Assembly: GCF_000296815.2 (NCBI RefSeq)
Contig: NZ_CAIT01000006.1
Span: forward strand, 874,777 to 938,776
From: Fibrisoma limi BUZ 3
GTDB taxonomy: Bacteria; Bacteroidota; Bacteroidia; Cytophagales; Spirosomataceae
Direction: 5' to 3'
DNA: 64,000 nt
The notes below the pieces were generated by a model. It was given only the letters and a program-made list of their open reading frames with translations, did not search any database and was not told where the DNA came from. Positions within the stretch are counted from its first letter, which is position 1, and every line of letters starts with the position of its first letter. The position numbers and the translations under genes were made by a program. Below are positions 33,661 through 42,660 of this stretch, one piece after another.

Positions 33661-34788
33661 ATGGCAACCGTGAACGAGTACCTGAAAAAACTCCTTTACC
33701 AGTACGACTGCATTGTAGTACCCGAACTGGGGGCTTTTCTGACCCATTACCAATCGGCTTCGTTCACGGAGTCACAAGGCGTATACCTGCCGCCACGCAA
33801 ACGACTGGCGTTCAACGAAGCCCTACGGCTGGATGACGGCATTCTGATGAACTACCTGATGCTGCACGAGCAGCTCAACCGTGAGGATGCCCAGCGCCGT
33901 ATCAGTTCCTTTGTGGCCGACCTACGCCGGGAGGTGCAGCAAACCGGCCGTTTTGAAATCGAGGGTGTAGGTACGTTTACCCGTAATGAAGAGGACCGGC
34001 TGCAGTTTGACCCGAATCTTCGGCACAATTTTCACGGAGAATCCTATGGTCTAACTTCTGTATCCGCTCAGGTAATCGGTCATCAGGCAGAACCGGCAGC
34101 TATTGAAGCCGTTCCTGTAACAGCCCTGGGCCCTGTTCTGCACGAAGACGTAGTCGAAGAAACCGCGTTGATGCCACTTCAGCGGCCCCGGTCTTACTGG
34201 CGCGTGGCAGCGGCCGTTCTACTGGTCGGTTCGCTGGGTGCTGTAAGTTATTTATCAGTACTGAAGCCAGGTCAGCCGCTACAAAGTAGCCTGAACCCGG
34301 CCAACCTGCTGACCTCTGTGCCGGCCGTTTTCCAGTCTGCGGAAGAAACCGCCAAACCGGCCTCTGCGGCTCCCCGCTACGTAGCTAAACCAGTTGAGAC
34401 TGCGCCGACCACTACGGTTGAAACACCGGCTCCTCCCGTAGCAGAGCCAGTACCAGCACCGGTTGCACCGACAAAAACGAACGTTGTAGAAACGCCGGTC
34501 ACTCCGGCCGAACCCGTTGCCGTTGCTGCGCCGGTTGCCAAGCCGAAGCGCATCGGTCCTCATTTCACCGTCATTGCGGGCAGCTTCTCCAGTAAGCGCA
34601 ATGCCCAGCGTTTCCAGCGTTGGTTACGCCGGAAAGGATATGAGGACGCTTACATTATTGTTCCTGCTCAAAAAGGTCAGTTGTACAAGGTAGCAGCCGC
34701 CGGTTCCGAAATCCGGTCGGAAGCCGTAGCCAGTCTTGGTGTCATCAGTGATCTGACGGGAGCTCAGGCCTGGATTCTGAAAAATTAA
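33661..34788 (+). CDS. HU-CCDC81 domain protein with SPOR domain
   Basis: A 375-aa inner-membrane protein. Residues 1-60 are an HU-CCDC81-like domain (MATVNEYLKKLLYQYDCIVV then PELGAFLTHY), and 60-140 a second HU-like domain (QQTGRFEIEGVGTFTRNEED). One TM at about 180-200 (WRVAAAVLLVGSLGAVSYL) follows. After it come a Pro/Ala/Val-rich linker and a C-terminal SPOR domain (HFTVIAGSFSSKRNAQRFQR, 300-375) that binds denuded septal peptidoglycan. The organisation HU-TM-SPOR is typical of Bacteroidota proteins linked to cell division or envelope maintenance. It lies 25 bp after the barrel gene, probably in one operon. Confidence 0.93.
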   Translation: MATVNEYLKKLLYQYDCIVVPELGAFLTHYQSASFTESQGVYLPPRKRLAFNEALRLDDGILMNYLMLHEQLNREDAQRRISSFVADLRREVQQTGRFEIEGVGTFTRNEEDRLQFDPNLRHNFHGESYGLTSVSAQVIGHQAEPAAIEAVPVTALGPVLHEDVVEETALMPLQRPRSYWRVAAAVLLVGSLGAVSYLSVLKPGQPLQSSLNPANLLTSVPAVFQSAEETAKPASAAPRYVAKPVETAPTTTVETPAPPVAEPVPAPVAPTKTNVVETPVTPAEPVAVAAPVAKPKRIGPHFTVIAGSFSSKRNAQRFQRWLRRKGYEDAYIIVPAQKGQLYKVAAAGSEIRSEAVASLGVISDLTGAQAWILKN

Positions 34789-34808
34789 TTCATACAAATT
34801 AAAAATAT

Positions 34809-34840
34809 ACAAAAGGCAGCCCGACCGGGTTGCCTTTTGT
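34809..34840 (+). terminator. terminator after the HU-SPOR gene
   Basis: ACAAAAGGCAGCCC (34809-34822) pairs with 34827-34840 (one G-U pair, 4-nt loop), followed by ATTATAACC. The A/T-rich flanks on both sides make it a probable bidirectional terminator, 20 bp after the stop. Confidence 0.75.
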
Positions 34841-34970
34841 ATTATAACCTAACCAGCAGGTAGAGCCTGTACTGACAAAGGAGTGAAATAGGCGATACGT
34901 TTTAATTATTTAGTTACCGATTTAAGGTTTTGATAAATATTTATTTACTTTACTATCAAAGCCTTTTCTT

Positions 34971-35675
34971 ATGCGTTTGGTCTACCTACTATTTCTGCTA
35001 AGCCTGACAGTACATCCACTATGGGCTCAATCTGATGCCACACGTGAACCGCGTCAAACTCCTCAATACCGGGTTGGTGCTCAGTTTGGTACCATGGGAA
35101 TCGGGGTCTATGGCGAGCGGCTACTTTCTCAGACACATCAGTTGGCTATTCGGGTGGGGGTCAATTACCTGGCCTACCGCCAACCTATTCGTCTTAAAAC
35201 AGCCGACGATTCGTACGTAGTGATCGACCCTGATTTTGTAATCAGTCTGGCTCATGCGGGCCTGCGGTGGAATCCCTTCCAACGGCGCTCGTTTTTCGTT
35301 GCAGCCGGGGCCGGTTATACCTGGCATCCAGCCCTGCGGTTTGTGCTGACGGCTGAAAATACAGTTAACTTTGGCGGACTGGTTATGACAGCCGAAGATG
35401 TCGGTACAATTCGGGCGGGGCTACGCTGGAAACCGGTCGTAGCGTATCTCGGTACAGGTTTCGGACGCATTATACCTCACAAACGGCTGAACGTTGGCGT
35501 CGAGCTTGGGGTTTACTACCTTGGTAAACCGTCCGTCGAGCTTGATTATGAAGGATTTCTGGAAACCACAACGATTGATGAGCAGGTACCCATTGTTGAA
35601 CGCAACATGGCGGGCTATCGCTACCTGCCTGTATTGAACGTAAACGTATCGTATGCATTAGGTCGTTTACGGTGA
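34971..35675 (+). CDS. small exported outer-membrane barrel protein
   Basis: 234 aa. A signal peptide ends at PLWAQ. The remainder is strand-rich: GAQFGTMGIGVYGERLL, HQLAIRVGVNYLAYR, FFVAAGAGYTWHPALRFVLT, and a final ..YLPVLNVNVSYALGRLR. It resembles OmpA/OprF-like eight-stranded barrels, but no named family is recognised. It lies 22 bp before the glycosyltransferase-like gene and could be co-transcribed with it. Confidence 0.72.
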   Translation: MRLVYLLFLLSLTVHPLWAQSDATREPRQTPQYRVGAQFGTMGIGVYGERLLSQTHQLAIRVGVNYLAYRQPIRLKTADDSYVVIDPDFVISLAHAGLRWNPFQRRSFFVAAGAGYTWHPALRFVLTAENTVNFGGLVMTAEDVGTIRAGLRWKPVVAYLGTGFGRIIPHKRLNVGVELGVYYLGKPSVELDYEGFLETTTIDEQVPIVERNMAGYRYLPVLNVNVSYALGRLR

Positions 35676-35697
35676 GCTTTACACGCTGCAAACTATT

Positions 35698-37443
35698 GTG
35701 AAATCAGAAATCGATGCGCCTGCATTTACCTCCACCGTTCGGCAACCGCTACTGCTTCGCTGGCGGTATGGTGCCTGGGTGCTGGCTACGTTGGCTATCG
35801 TCGCCCTGTTTTCCCATCTGGGTGCGTTACCGATGGATACCCATTCCGACGAAGCACGGCGCGCCCTCGTATCGCTGGAAATGATTTTGTCCGGCGACTA
35901 CCTCACGCCTACCGTCAACGGTATTCGTTATTTCAACAAACCTCCGCTCTACAACTGGCTCATTATTGGCTCGTACTGGCTGTTTGGAAATTACTCGTCG
36001 CTGGCGTTGCGGTTCCCCATGGCGTTGTCGCTGGTACTGTTCGGGCTTACCATTTTCTTTTTTGTCCGCCGGTACGTACCGGCTCAGGCCAGTTCCCTGC
36101 GGGGGAAATCGACGCCCCCCCTATCGGCCGGTTTGGTAACGCCTTCGGTCATAGCTTTTGCTGTTGCAATGATGCTGGTGACCAACGCCCGGATGTGGCT
36201 CTATGATTCGCTACTGGGGTTAATCGACATTACGTTTTCCTGGGTAACGTATACAGCTTTTCTGCTCGTTTACCACTTCGAACGGCGACGGAATTATTGG
36301 GCTTTGTACCTGTCAACCTACGCGCTGACTGCCATTGGTTTCATGTTAAAAGGGCTTCCATCGCTCGTTTTTGAGGGGTTAACACTGTTAACCTGGTTCA
36401 GCTACACCCGGCAGTTCAGGCGATTGCTGCACCCGGCTCACTGGGCGGGTATTATTCTTTTCGCCTTGCTCGTCGGCACCTATTACGTTGCCTATTTTAC
36501 GCGCAATCAAATCCCGTTTCGCGATCTGGCGTCCGTATTGGTCGATCAAAGTGCCCGCCGAACGGTAGTTAACTATGGGCTTGGGCAGACGCTCCGGCAC
36601 ATGCTTACGTACCCGTTCGAGATGATGCACCTGTTTGCTCCCTATACCGCATTGGTGGTCTTATTATTCCGGTCGAAGCTATGGTGCGTGCTACGGACGG
36701 AACCATTCATCGCCTTCAACACGCTGACATTTCTCGTCAACTTTATCGTATACTGGGCGTCACCCGAAGTGTTCGCGCGGTATCTGTTCCCCCTGCTTCC
36801 GCTGCTGTTTACGGTCCTGGCCTATCTTTACTATGTACAAACGGCCCCGACCGACCCTCGCCGAATCTGGCCGGAACGCATCTGGCAGGTCATAGGAGTC
36901 ATTCTGACCGTTGGTTGCTGGACGGCCGTGTGGTATCCCGAAACGCGTTCTTTGCCCGGTATCGTCTGGAAAACAGCTATTGTTTGTTGCCTGCTGGGCC
37001 TTGTTACGTGGTCCATGTTCCGGCCGTCCATTAACCGGCTCGGTCTTATGCTGGCCCTGATGGTGGTGGTTCGTGTCGGCTACAACTGGCTGGTCCTCCC
37101 TCCCCGTTTTGAGCAGCGGGACTTTCACCGAAAAACAGCGGAGCGGGTAGCCAGCCGAACACGCGGTGCCCCTCTGTTTGGCTTCCGGCAGACGATTGGC
37201 TCCGACCGCTCCAACGATGTATCGACATATCAGGCTACGGATATCAACTCGTTTTACATCGCTGCCTACCGCAACGACATTTTACGGATAACGGACCAGA
37301 AAATAGACGGAGCTTACTACATCGCCGACTCAATTAGTCTGCCTGGTGAGTGGTACACCGTAGTAGATACTCTGACCCTATTTAATCACCACCCGGCATA
37401 CATAGTCCGGTTCAAGCCTGCCGGAACGGCCGTCCTACAGTAA
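35698..37443 (+). CDS. ArnT-like GT39/GT-C membrane glycosyltransferase
   Basis: A 581-aa polytopic protein with a GTG start at 35698. The first periplasmic loop has DTHSDEARRALVSLEMILSG, then DYLTPTVNGIRYFNKPPLYN, which is the ArnT/PMT signature (DE..R.A...EM, GD...P, YF.KPPL). About 11-12 TM segments and a C-terminal soluble part follow. The family transfers sugars from polyprenyl phosphate to lipid A, glycans or proteins at the periplasmic face. The substrate here is unknown. The last 9 bp overlap the convergent phosphatase gene. Confidence 0.9.
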   Translation: MKSEIDAPAFTSTVRQPLLLRWRYGAWVLATLAIVALFSHLGALPMDTHSDEARRALVSLEMILSGDYLTPTVNGIRYFNKPPLYNWLIIGSYWLFGNYSSLALRFPMALSLVLFGLTIFFFVRRYVPAQASSLRGKSTPPLSAGLVTPSVIAFAVAMMLVTNARMWLYDSLLGLIDITFSWVTYTAFLLVYHFERRRNYWALYLSTYALTAIGFMLKGLPSLVFEGLTLLTWFSYTRQFRRLLHPAHWAGIILFALLVGTYYVAYFTRNQIPFRDLASVLVDQSARRTVVNYGLGQTLRHMLTYPFEMMHLFAPYTALVVLLFRSKLWCVLRTEPFIAFNTLTFLVNFIVYWASPEVFARYLFPLLPLLFTVLAYLYYVQTAPTDPRRIWPERIWQVIGVILTVGCWTAVWYPETRSLPGIVWKTAIVCCLLGLVTWSMFRPSINRLGLMLALMVVVRVGYNWLVLPPRFEQRDFHRKTAERVASRTRGAPLFGFRQTIGSDRSNDVSTYQATDINSFYIAAYRNDILRITDQKIDGAYYIADSISLPGEWYTVVDTLTLFNHHPAYIVRFKPAGTAVLQ

Positions 37444-38202
37444 GGACTGGTTTAGCAGGGGCTGTTTCTGAAGCAACTGATAATCAGGTGATGAGAATAG
37501 GGAAGCCAGGGTTGTCAGGCTGGAGGGCCGGTGTAAGTCGCTCCCGACAAAATCGACCCAACCGTGTTTCAGGAGCCAGCGGGCCTGCGCCAGCACCCGA
37601 TCACCGTAGCGCCCGGTAAGCGAAGGCCAGTTTAACTGAAACAGACACCCGGTTTCGTGCAGGTGAGCCAGAAAATTCTGATTGTCAAAAAAATAGGTAT
37701 ATCGTTCGGGGTGGGCCAGCACGGGCGTATATCCACGCGTTTTCATACGGAACAGCAGATCGTCCAATTGCTGGGGGGCACTGGCCCAGCCGGTCTCGAT
37801 CAGTACGTAGCGCTCGGCACCGAAGGTAAGCAGATCGTCGTTCTCAACGAGTTCCGGAAAAAACTCATCAAGCATGTACTCAGCCGCGACCTCAATGGTT
37901 ATTGGCAACTGGTGCTCAGCAGCCAGCGCCCGTAGCGTATTCTGTTCTTCCCGGAGCGCAGCCGACGAGTTAGGAAACCAATCGCGGCTGACATGTGGCG
38001 TTGTGATAACCTTACGAATACCCCAGGCGGCAAATTGCTGCAGGCATTCCAGCGCTTGCTCTGGACTGGATACTCCATCGTCGACCCCCGGCACCAGGTG
38101 TGAGTGCATATCCACCAGCCAAAAACAGGGCTCAGCCAGTTCAGTAGTAGATACTACCTCACTGGAGGTGAACGTTTGCCGGAGCTTTTCCCAAAAATTC
38201 AT
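37435..38202 (-). CDS. CpsB/YwqE-type PHP tyrosine-protein phosphatase
   Basis: 255 aa from ATG 38202 (MNFWEKLRQTF). The PHP metal-binding motifs are WLVDMHSHLVPGVDDG, ITTPHVSRDW, EVAAEYMLDE, PVLAHPERYTYF and DFVGSDLHRP. Enzymes of this class dephosphorylate the tyrosine tail of Wzc-type kinases and set capsule polymerisation. The cluster has a Wzc kinase at 55088-57430 and no Wzb-type phosphatase, so this gene is the likely partner even though 17 kb away. The frame extends upstream to 38265, but that start is not supported. Confidence 0.9.
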   Translation of the reverse strand: MNFWEKLRQTFTSSEVVSTTELAEPCFWLVDMHSHLVPGVDDGVSSPEQALECLQQFAAWGIRKVITTPHVSRDWFPNSSAALREEQNTLRALAAEHQLPITIEVAAEYMLDEFFPELVENDDLLTFGAERYVLIETGWASAPQQLDDLLFRMKTRGYTPVLAHPERYTYFFDNQNFLAHLHETGCLFQLNWPSLTGRYGDRVLAQARWLLKHGWVDFVGSDLHRPSSLTTLASLFSSPDYQLLQKQPLLNQSLL

Positions 38203-38273
38203 GTAAAAATTGCTGTCAACTACCTTACTCAACGGCATGTTAGCTATACCGATCGCAGATAACAACTATAATA

Positions 38274-38305
38274 AAGGTAGCATATTTACGCAAATGTGCT
38301 ACCTT
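38274..38305. promoter_or_regulatory. 32-bp imperfect palindrome upstream of the 27-aa peptide
   Basis: AAGGTAGCATATTT (38274-38287) and its near complement at 38292-38305 form a 14-bp inverted repeat with one T-G pair and a 4-nt centre. It is 22 bp before the small peptide's ATG, so it is either an operator or a leader hairpin. Confidence 0.7.
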
Positions 38306-38326
38306 AAAGTAAAGAAACTTATTTAT

Positions 38327-38410
38327 ATGCAACGTTTCTGGCCTACACTTATCCGTATCGCGATCACCCAAGCGATTCTTTCTGTGGTTATTTCCCTCAC
38401 TTATGCATAA
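38327..38410 (+). CDS. 27-aa hydrophobic leader-like peptide
   Basis: Frame ATG 38327 to TAA 38410 encodes MQRFWPTLIRIAITQAILSV then VISLTYA. It has a basic N-terminus, a single hydrophobic segment and an A-rich end, like the signal peptides at the start of SusC/TonB receptors of this group, but it stops at the expected cleavage site. It has its own upstream palindrome and downstream terminator. It may be a short membrane peptide, a leader peptide, or the remnant of a lost receptor gene. Confidence 0.5.
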   Translation: MQRFWPTLIRIAITQAILSVVISLTYA

Positions 38411-38429
38411 GCTTAGGAAGGCAAAATTT

Positions 38430-38473
38430 AAAACGAAGCAAGTCCGCCAAAACTAGCGGACTTGCTTCGTTTT
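38430..38473. terminator. bidirectional intrinsic terminator
   Basis: AAAACGAAGCAAGTCCGC (38430-38447) pairs perfectly with 38456-38473 over an 8-nt loop, an 18-bp stem. It ends in TTTTAT on the plus strand and in TTTTAAATTTT on the minus strand, so it can serve both the small peptide and the large secreted protein gene ending at 38499. Confidence 0.93.
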
Positions 38474-38498
38474 ATGCCACTATGAAGGTGGTTTTTAT

Positions 38499-40835
38499 TT
38501 ATCGACTCGTTAATCGTTTGACGACTACCGGCGTACAAACCGTCGTACAGGTACATGCTTCCGGTGCCGGACCTGCGATGGTCGTCTGCAACGAACAGCC
38601 CGTCTGGCTGTCGGTAATTACAACCGCTACCGTACTGCCGGCCGATACGGCGAAGTTACCCAGGGGCTGTGTTTCAACGCCGTAGGTAAATGTTCCCGTA
38701 ACAGCCTGTCCATTTAACGTAACGGTATAGGTCTGCCCTACCCCTCCACTTGGATTAAGCGTTACAGCGTAGAAACCATCGCTGGTGCATCGGGCGATGC
38801 CGCCAGCCGTAGCAGGACCGCTGTTGACATTGACCACTACCGTATCGACCGAGAAACAAGCTGCACTTCCTACTATGGCTGTCACGGTGTACGCAGTCGT
38901 TATGGTCGGACTAACCTGAATGGAAGCCGTTACATCGCCGGTACTCCAGCGGTAACTTACACCCGTGGACAAGGTAGTGCTCGCCGTCAGGGTTGTCGTT
39001 GTGCCGGCGCAGATCGTCACATCCTGGCCCGCACTAACTGTTGGAATCGGTGTCAGGTCTAAAATGACCGGACAACAGTTCCCGGACGGACAATTGAGCG
39101 TACCAGTAGGCGCCCCGCTCGCAATGGCCGTGTAAGAATAACTACCGGACGTACTGGCTTCGTAGGTCTGCCCGGTGGCACCCGAGATCGCAACGTTATT
39201 ACGGAACCACTGGTAGCTGGTATACCCGCCTGGCGCACTCAATTCCGTAACGTCGCCTTCACATCCGGTTATCGGTACGCTGACACAGGCACTACCACCC
39301 GTTATCGACGACGCGTTTGATTGGTCCATTCTGGTAATTTTGGCCGTATTGGACAACACCCCAACGCTATCAACCTGCGCACTAATGACCAGCGAGAGCG
39401 CCTGTACGGCCGTTCCGCTCAACGCACTACCAATTGTCCAGGAACCTGTAGCGGGATCGTAGAGAGTGCCCGTCGGCGCTGTGTACGACACCGACGACAA
39501 ACCTGTTGTCAGCGTGTTGGAAATGATCAGACCCGTTGGCGAAGCATACAGATTGTTGATGTTCCCATTTTTTGTAGCCGTCACCGTAAAGGAAACCACC
39601 GAGCCAACAGTGGCCGTTGTCGTTGATCCGGCCGTAACCGTTACTCTCACGTCGCCAATGTTCTGATCACAACCATCGGGGATACCATCGCTGTCTGAGT
39701 CGAGCGTGCCGTCCACCCCGGTGCACTTATCCAGACAGTCGGGCACACCATCATTATCCGTATCTGATCGGGTAAAAGCATAGTACACCCGCGTATCTGA
39801 GCCAATGGCCACCGGGCTATTGATCGTGAGTCGAACCCGATTAAATGGCTGAGTAGCTTTAAAGCTAAGCAAGGTAGCTTCGGTACCGCCAATCAAATCA
39901 CCCCGCACGAGACTGGTTCCACTTACAGACTGGAGCAGCGTATTATCGGAATAGGTTGAAATGGTCAATCGACTCAGGAGGTTAACATCCAGTAGACCAG
40001 CCCCGCTACCAATCGCAAAACCAACATCTTCTGGGCTTGACACACTGGCCGGGATAGTCGTATTAGAACGTACTTCGGCAAACACCCCGCAGTTCCCCCC
40101 GATTGATACACCGGTGATTTCCATCGTCGCAAAATTCGTCAGGCTCGCATCGGTCAGGTTATTCAGGTTGTTTACCCCAACGGCACAAACCCCAATACCT
40201 CCTGACGACGAATTACCACTCTGCGACGTCACGCCGGTTGTCAAAGGCTGCACACAGTCGGTTGGGCAACTGCCTGGCCCCTCATACGCGTAGTACACAC
40301 GTAGTGTCGAAATGGCCCCAATTGCCTGCAAAACCTCTAACTGTATTTCGTCAAATGGTTGGGTTGTTGCAAAACTGATTAGTTGCTTTCCATTGCTGCC
40401 AGCCAACAGCGATGCTTCCAACGCTCCTGCTCCGCTTGTGGTACTTTGCTGAACGAGCGTACCATTACGATAGGTTGACAAACGAATTCCGCCATTCAGC
40501 AAAGAAGCTGTCAGCAGACCTCCTACAGGTTCTACGACAAAGCCGGCGACGTTCCCGCCCGGATAGTATTGCGCCTGATCTCTTAGTGAAATTTTGGAGC
40601 CAAGTATCGTTGCCAGACTCCCACCGAGTGTCGCAAAATTGCTTAAATCCGCATCCGTAACGTTAGCGCCATTGGAAACGGCTTGTGAGCGAGCCGGATT
40701 CACCGATACGGCAGTACCCGAAATAGGGTCGCGGCAAATTCCGTTGTTCTCAATCGTTTGCTGCTGAGCCATTGATGGGGTTACAGCCAATAACAAACCC
40801 ACAACCAAGTACAAGCATTGGTAGATCTTCTTCAT
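38499..40835 (-). CDS. secreted multidomain surface protein (duplicated module, TSP3-like, DUF11, Ig-like)
   Basis: 778 aa from ATG 40835 (MKKIYQCLYLVVGLLLAVTP then SMAQ signal peptide). Two copies of one roughly 130-residue module follow (DADLSNFATL... to TLRVYYAYEG; DASLTNFATM... to DTRVYYAFTR). A thrombospondin type-3-like calcium-binding stretch comes next (DTDNDGVPDCLDKC, DSDSDGIPDGCDQN), then a DUF11 domain (VTVTAGSTTTATVGSVVSFT), an Ig-like Cys domain with SYQWFRNNVAISGATGQTYE, and a PKD-like repeat. No sorting-signal domain is evident at the C-terminus. It is probably an adhesin or matrix protein; calcium would stabilise the TSP3 part. Confidence 0.85.
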   Translation of the reverse strand: MKKIYQCLYLVVGLLLAVTPSMAQQQTIENNGICRDPISGTAVSVNPARSQAVSNGANVTDADLSNFATLGGSLATILGSKISLRDQAQYYPGGNVAGFVVEPVGGLLTASLLNGGIRLSTYRNGTLVQQSTTSGAGALEASLLAGSNGKQLISFATTQPFDEIQLEVLQAIGAISTLRVYYAYEGPGSCPTDCVQPLTTGVTSQSGNSSSGGIGVCAVGVNNLNNLTDASLTNFATMEITGVSIGGNCGVFAEVRSNTTIPASVSSPEDVGFAIGSGAGLLDVNLLSRLTISTYSDNTLLQSVSGTSLVRGDLIGGTEATLLSFKATQPFNRVRLTINSPVAIGSDTRVYYAFTRSDTDNDGVPDCLDKCTGVDGTLDSDSDGIPDGCDQNIGDVRVTVTAGSTTTATVGSVVSFTVTATKNGNINNLYASPTGLIISNTLTTGLSSVSYTAPTGTLYDPATGSWTIGSALSGTAVQALSLVISAQVDSVGVLSNTAKITRMDQSNASSITGGSACVSVPITGCEGDVTELSAPGGYTSYQWFRNNVAISGATGQTYEASTSGSYSYTAIASGAPTGTLNCPSGNCCPVILDLTPIPTVSAGQDVTICAGTTTTLTASTTLSTGVSYRWSTGDVTASIQVSPTITTAYTVTAIVGSAACFSVDTVVVNVNSGPATAGGIARCTSDGFYAVTLNPSGGVGQTYTVTLNGQAVTGTFTYGVETQPLGNFAVSAGSTVAVVITDSQTGCSLQTTIAGPAPEACTCTTVCTPVVVKRLTSR

Positions 40836-41374
40836 AAGATGATTGAATTGAAGGAGGAGGAAGAAAAACAAAAAGGCAACCATTAATTAGCCTTTATCCT
40901 TATTAAGTAACTTATTGATGGTTTAACAAGCTCTCTCTGACAAATAGTATACCATGCTACCTGCGTTGTGTAGCACCCAACATCAGACTAATCGAAGAAA
41001 AAATGGAATAGGAATAAAGTAGATAAGCAGACGATGTGAAACTTTCAATCCAGCCTCCCTTGCTCACCATGCGCTATAAACAGTTGATTTTCAATATAAA
41101 ATAATATAACTATTAACTGATTTTATATAAAATAAACTCTTTACCGATAAAATTTTTTAGGTAATACGAGGCTCAGAAACACATAACTTTTCCTTTATAG
41201 TGTTATACATTTTGGCTATAAAATTTTTTTTATCACAAAAATCCAGCAAAAATCATATGAAGTGGAATACTATTTGTAAAGGGCACGTGCCAAAGCTTTG
41301 CCATGTCATCAACGTCGGAATTATGTTTTGGCTTTGCATTTGTGCGCCAGGTCAGCGACGTGCTGTCTAAGAAA
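40836..41374. other. 539-bp intergenic region
   Basis: No gene is seen. It is AT-rich in the middle (41080-41260) with several A- and T-runs, and should hold the promoter of the surface-protein gene (minus). A short hairpin from AAAGGC/GCCTTT lies near 40873-40896, and the 10-bp palindrome GGCACGTGCC is at 41282-41291. I found no convincing promoter. Confidence 0.6.
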
Positions 41375-42340
41375 TTAACCAAAGGGTTGTCGAACTACGG
41401 ACTGCCTGTACCAGTTCACAAATCGCGGAATACCTTCTTCAATTGACACAGAAGGCGCATAAGCGATCTGATCATAAGCACGATTCAGGTCTGCGGAGGT
41501 TTGGATAACATCGCCGGGCTGCATGGGCTGCCAGTCAATCAGTGCTTTCTCCCCCGTTGACTGTTCGATTAACTGCACCAGTTTCAATAGGCTCACGGTT
41601 TCAAGTCCACCAATATTCAGTACGTCGAAGCCACGTGAGGTGTTCAGTACCTGAACGATCCCGCTTATTGTGTCATCAATATACGTATACTCCCGCACCG
41701 TACTACCATCGCCATAGAGCGTAATAGGCAGACGATTAAGTATTCGTTCTGTAAACTGACTGATTGCCATATTGGGCCGCTGACGGGGACCGTATACGGT
41801 AAAAAAGCGCAGGCAGGCTACCTGGAAGCCATACAAGTGATGATACGTATGGCTTAACAACTCGGCCGACCGTTTTGAAGCTGCGTAGGGTGACAATGGC
41901 CGGTCGGCGCAGTCGTCTTCCCGAAACGGCACTCGTATTGAATCGCCATATACAGAGGAAGATGAGGCCATTACCAACCGACGAACGCCTGTTTTGCGCA
42001 TTGCTTCCAGCAACGACAACGTACCGGTTACGTTCACATCAAAATACAGCGCCGGGTCGATGACCGAGGGCCGCACACCTGTCTGTGCAGCCAGGTGAAT
42101 GACTGTATCGCACTCGTATTGCTGCAAAACAGCCTCCACAACCGACTGATCCCGAATGTCCCCCCGCAAAAACTGGTAGTTCGGCTGGTGTTGAAACAAC
42201 CGCACATTCCGGCGTTTCAGTGCCGGATCATACTGATTATCCAGATTATCCAGCCCGATCACGAAAGCTTCTTTCTGTAGTAAGTGCTCGGTCAGGTGAG
42301 AGCCAATAAACCCAGCGGCTCCTGTCAGCAGTATGCGCAT
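41375..42340 (-). CDS. NAD-dependent UDP-glucuronate 4-epimerase-type enzyme
   Basis: 321 aa from ATG 42340 (MRILLTGAAGFIGSHLTEHL). It is a short-chain-dehydrogenase-fold epimerase with the NAD-binding GAAGFIGSH, the catalytic SSSSVYG and YAASK (Tyr/Lys), RFFTVYGPRQRPNMAI, and REYTYIDD. The order of motifs and the phrase LDNLDNQYDPALKRRNVRLF are those of UDP-glucuronate 4-epimerases (WbpP/CapI/LspL-like) that make UDP-galacturonate for capsules. A 14-codon upstream extension is unlikely. It supplies a precursor for the exopolysaccharide genes that follow. Confidence 0.9.
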   Translation of the reverse strand: MRILLTGAAGFIGSHLTEHLLQKEAFVIGLDNLDNQYDPALKRRNVRLFQHQPNYQFLRGDIRDQSVVEAVLQQYECDTVIHLAAQTGVRPSVIDPALYFDVNVTGTLSLLEAMRKTGVRRLVMASSSSVYGDSIRVPFREDDCADRPLSPYAASKRSAELLSHTYHHLYGFQVACLRFFTVYGPRQRPNMAISQFTERILNRLPITLYGDGSTVREYTYIDDTISGIVQVLNTSRGFDVLNIGGLETVSLLKLVQLIEQSTGEKALIDWQPMQPGDVIQTSADLNRAYDQIAYAPSVSIEEGIPRFVNWYRQSVVRQPFG

Positions 42341-42660
42341 TATTTCAGGCAATGTTAAATAAGCCCTTCCCCAATCGGTCAAGTCAGGAAATCAAAGATA
42401 GGTAAAGTAGAATATACTTACCTTAAAGGCTAAACTAAGATATTTAAAAATAAAAATTATTCCTAACAGTTAAATAATTTGCTTATTTCGACTCTATAAA
42501 TTTATTTTGATCAAGATTCGGTAACATTAATACTTATTTATACTTCCTTTACTCTATATACCGCTGATGATAGTACGTGTTCCAACTGGCCTTTTACATG
42601 TTCAGCTTTCAGAACGCTACTAAGGGCCTGATTCATTTGAATTAACTCAGCTTAATTATA
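42341..42660. other. 320-bp divergent promoter region of the epimerase and wzi genes
   Basis: AT-rich sequence between two divergently transcribed genes. TTTG (42478-42481) followed 21 bp later by TATTTTG (42503-42509) is a near match to the Bacteroidota -33/-7 promoter facing wzi. No further feature is recognised. Confidence 0.55.
42478..42509 (+). promoter_or_regulatory. possible Bacteroidota-type promoter of wzi
   Basis: TTTG (42478-42481), a 21-bp spacer and TATTTTG (42503-42509), one base short of TAnnTTTG. It would give a leader of about 145 nt before the wzi ATG at 42661. The match is imperfect. Confidence 0.35.

Noticed and set aside
38210-38410. 66-codon frame containing the small peptide
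   Set aside because: Its first 39 codons cross the palindrome and upstream region. The internal ATG at 38327 gives the sensible peptide.
41282-41291. 10-bp palindrome GGCACGTGCC
   Set aside because: Short, single copy and not near a promoter, so it could be chance.
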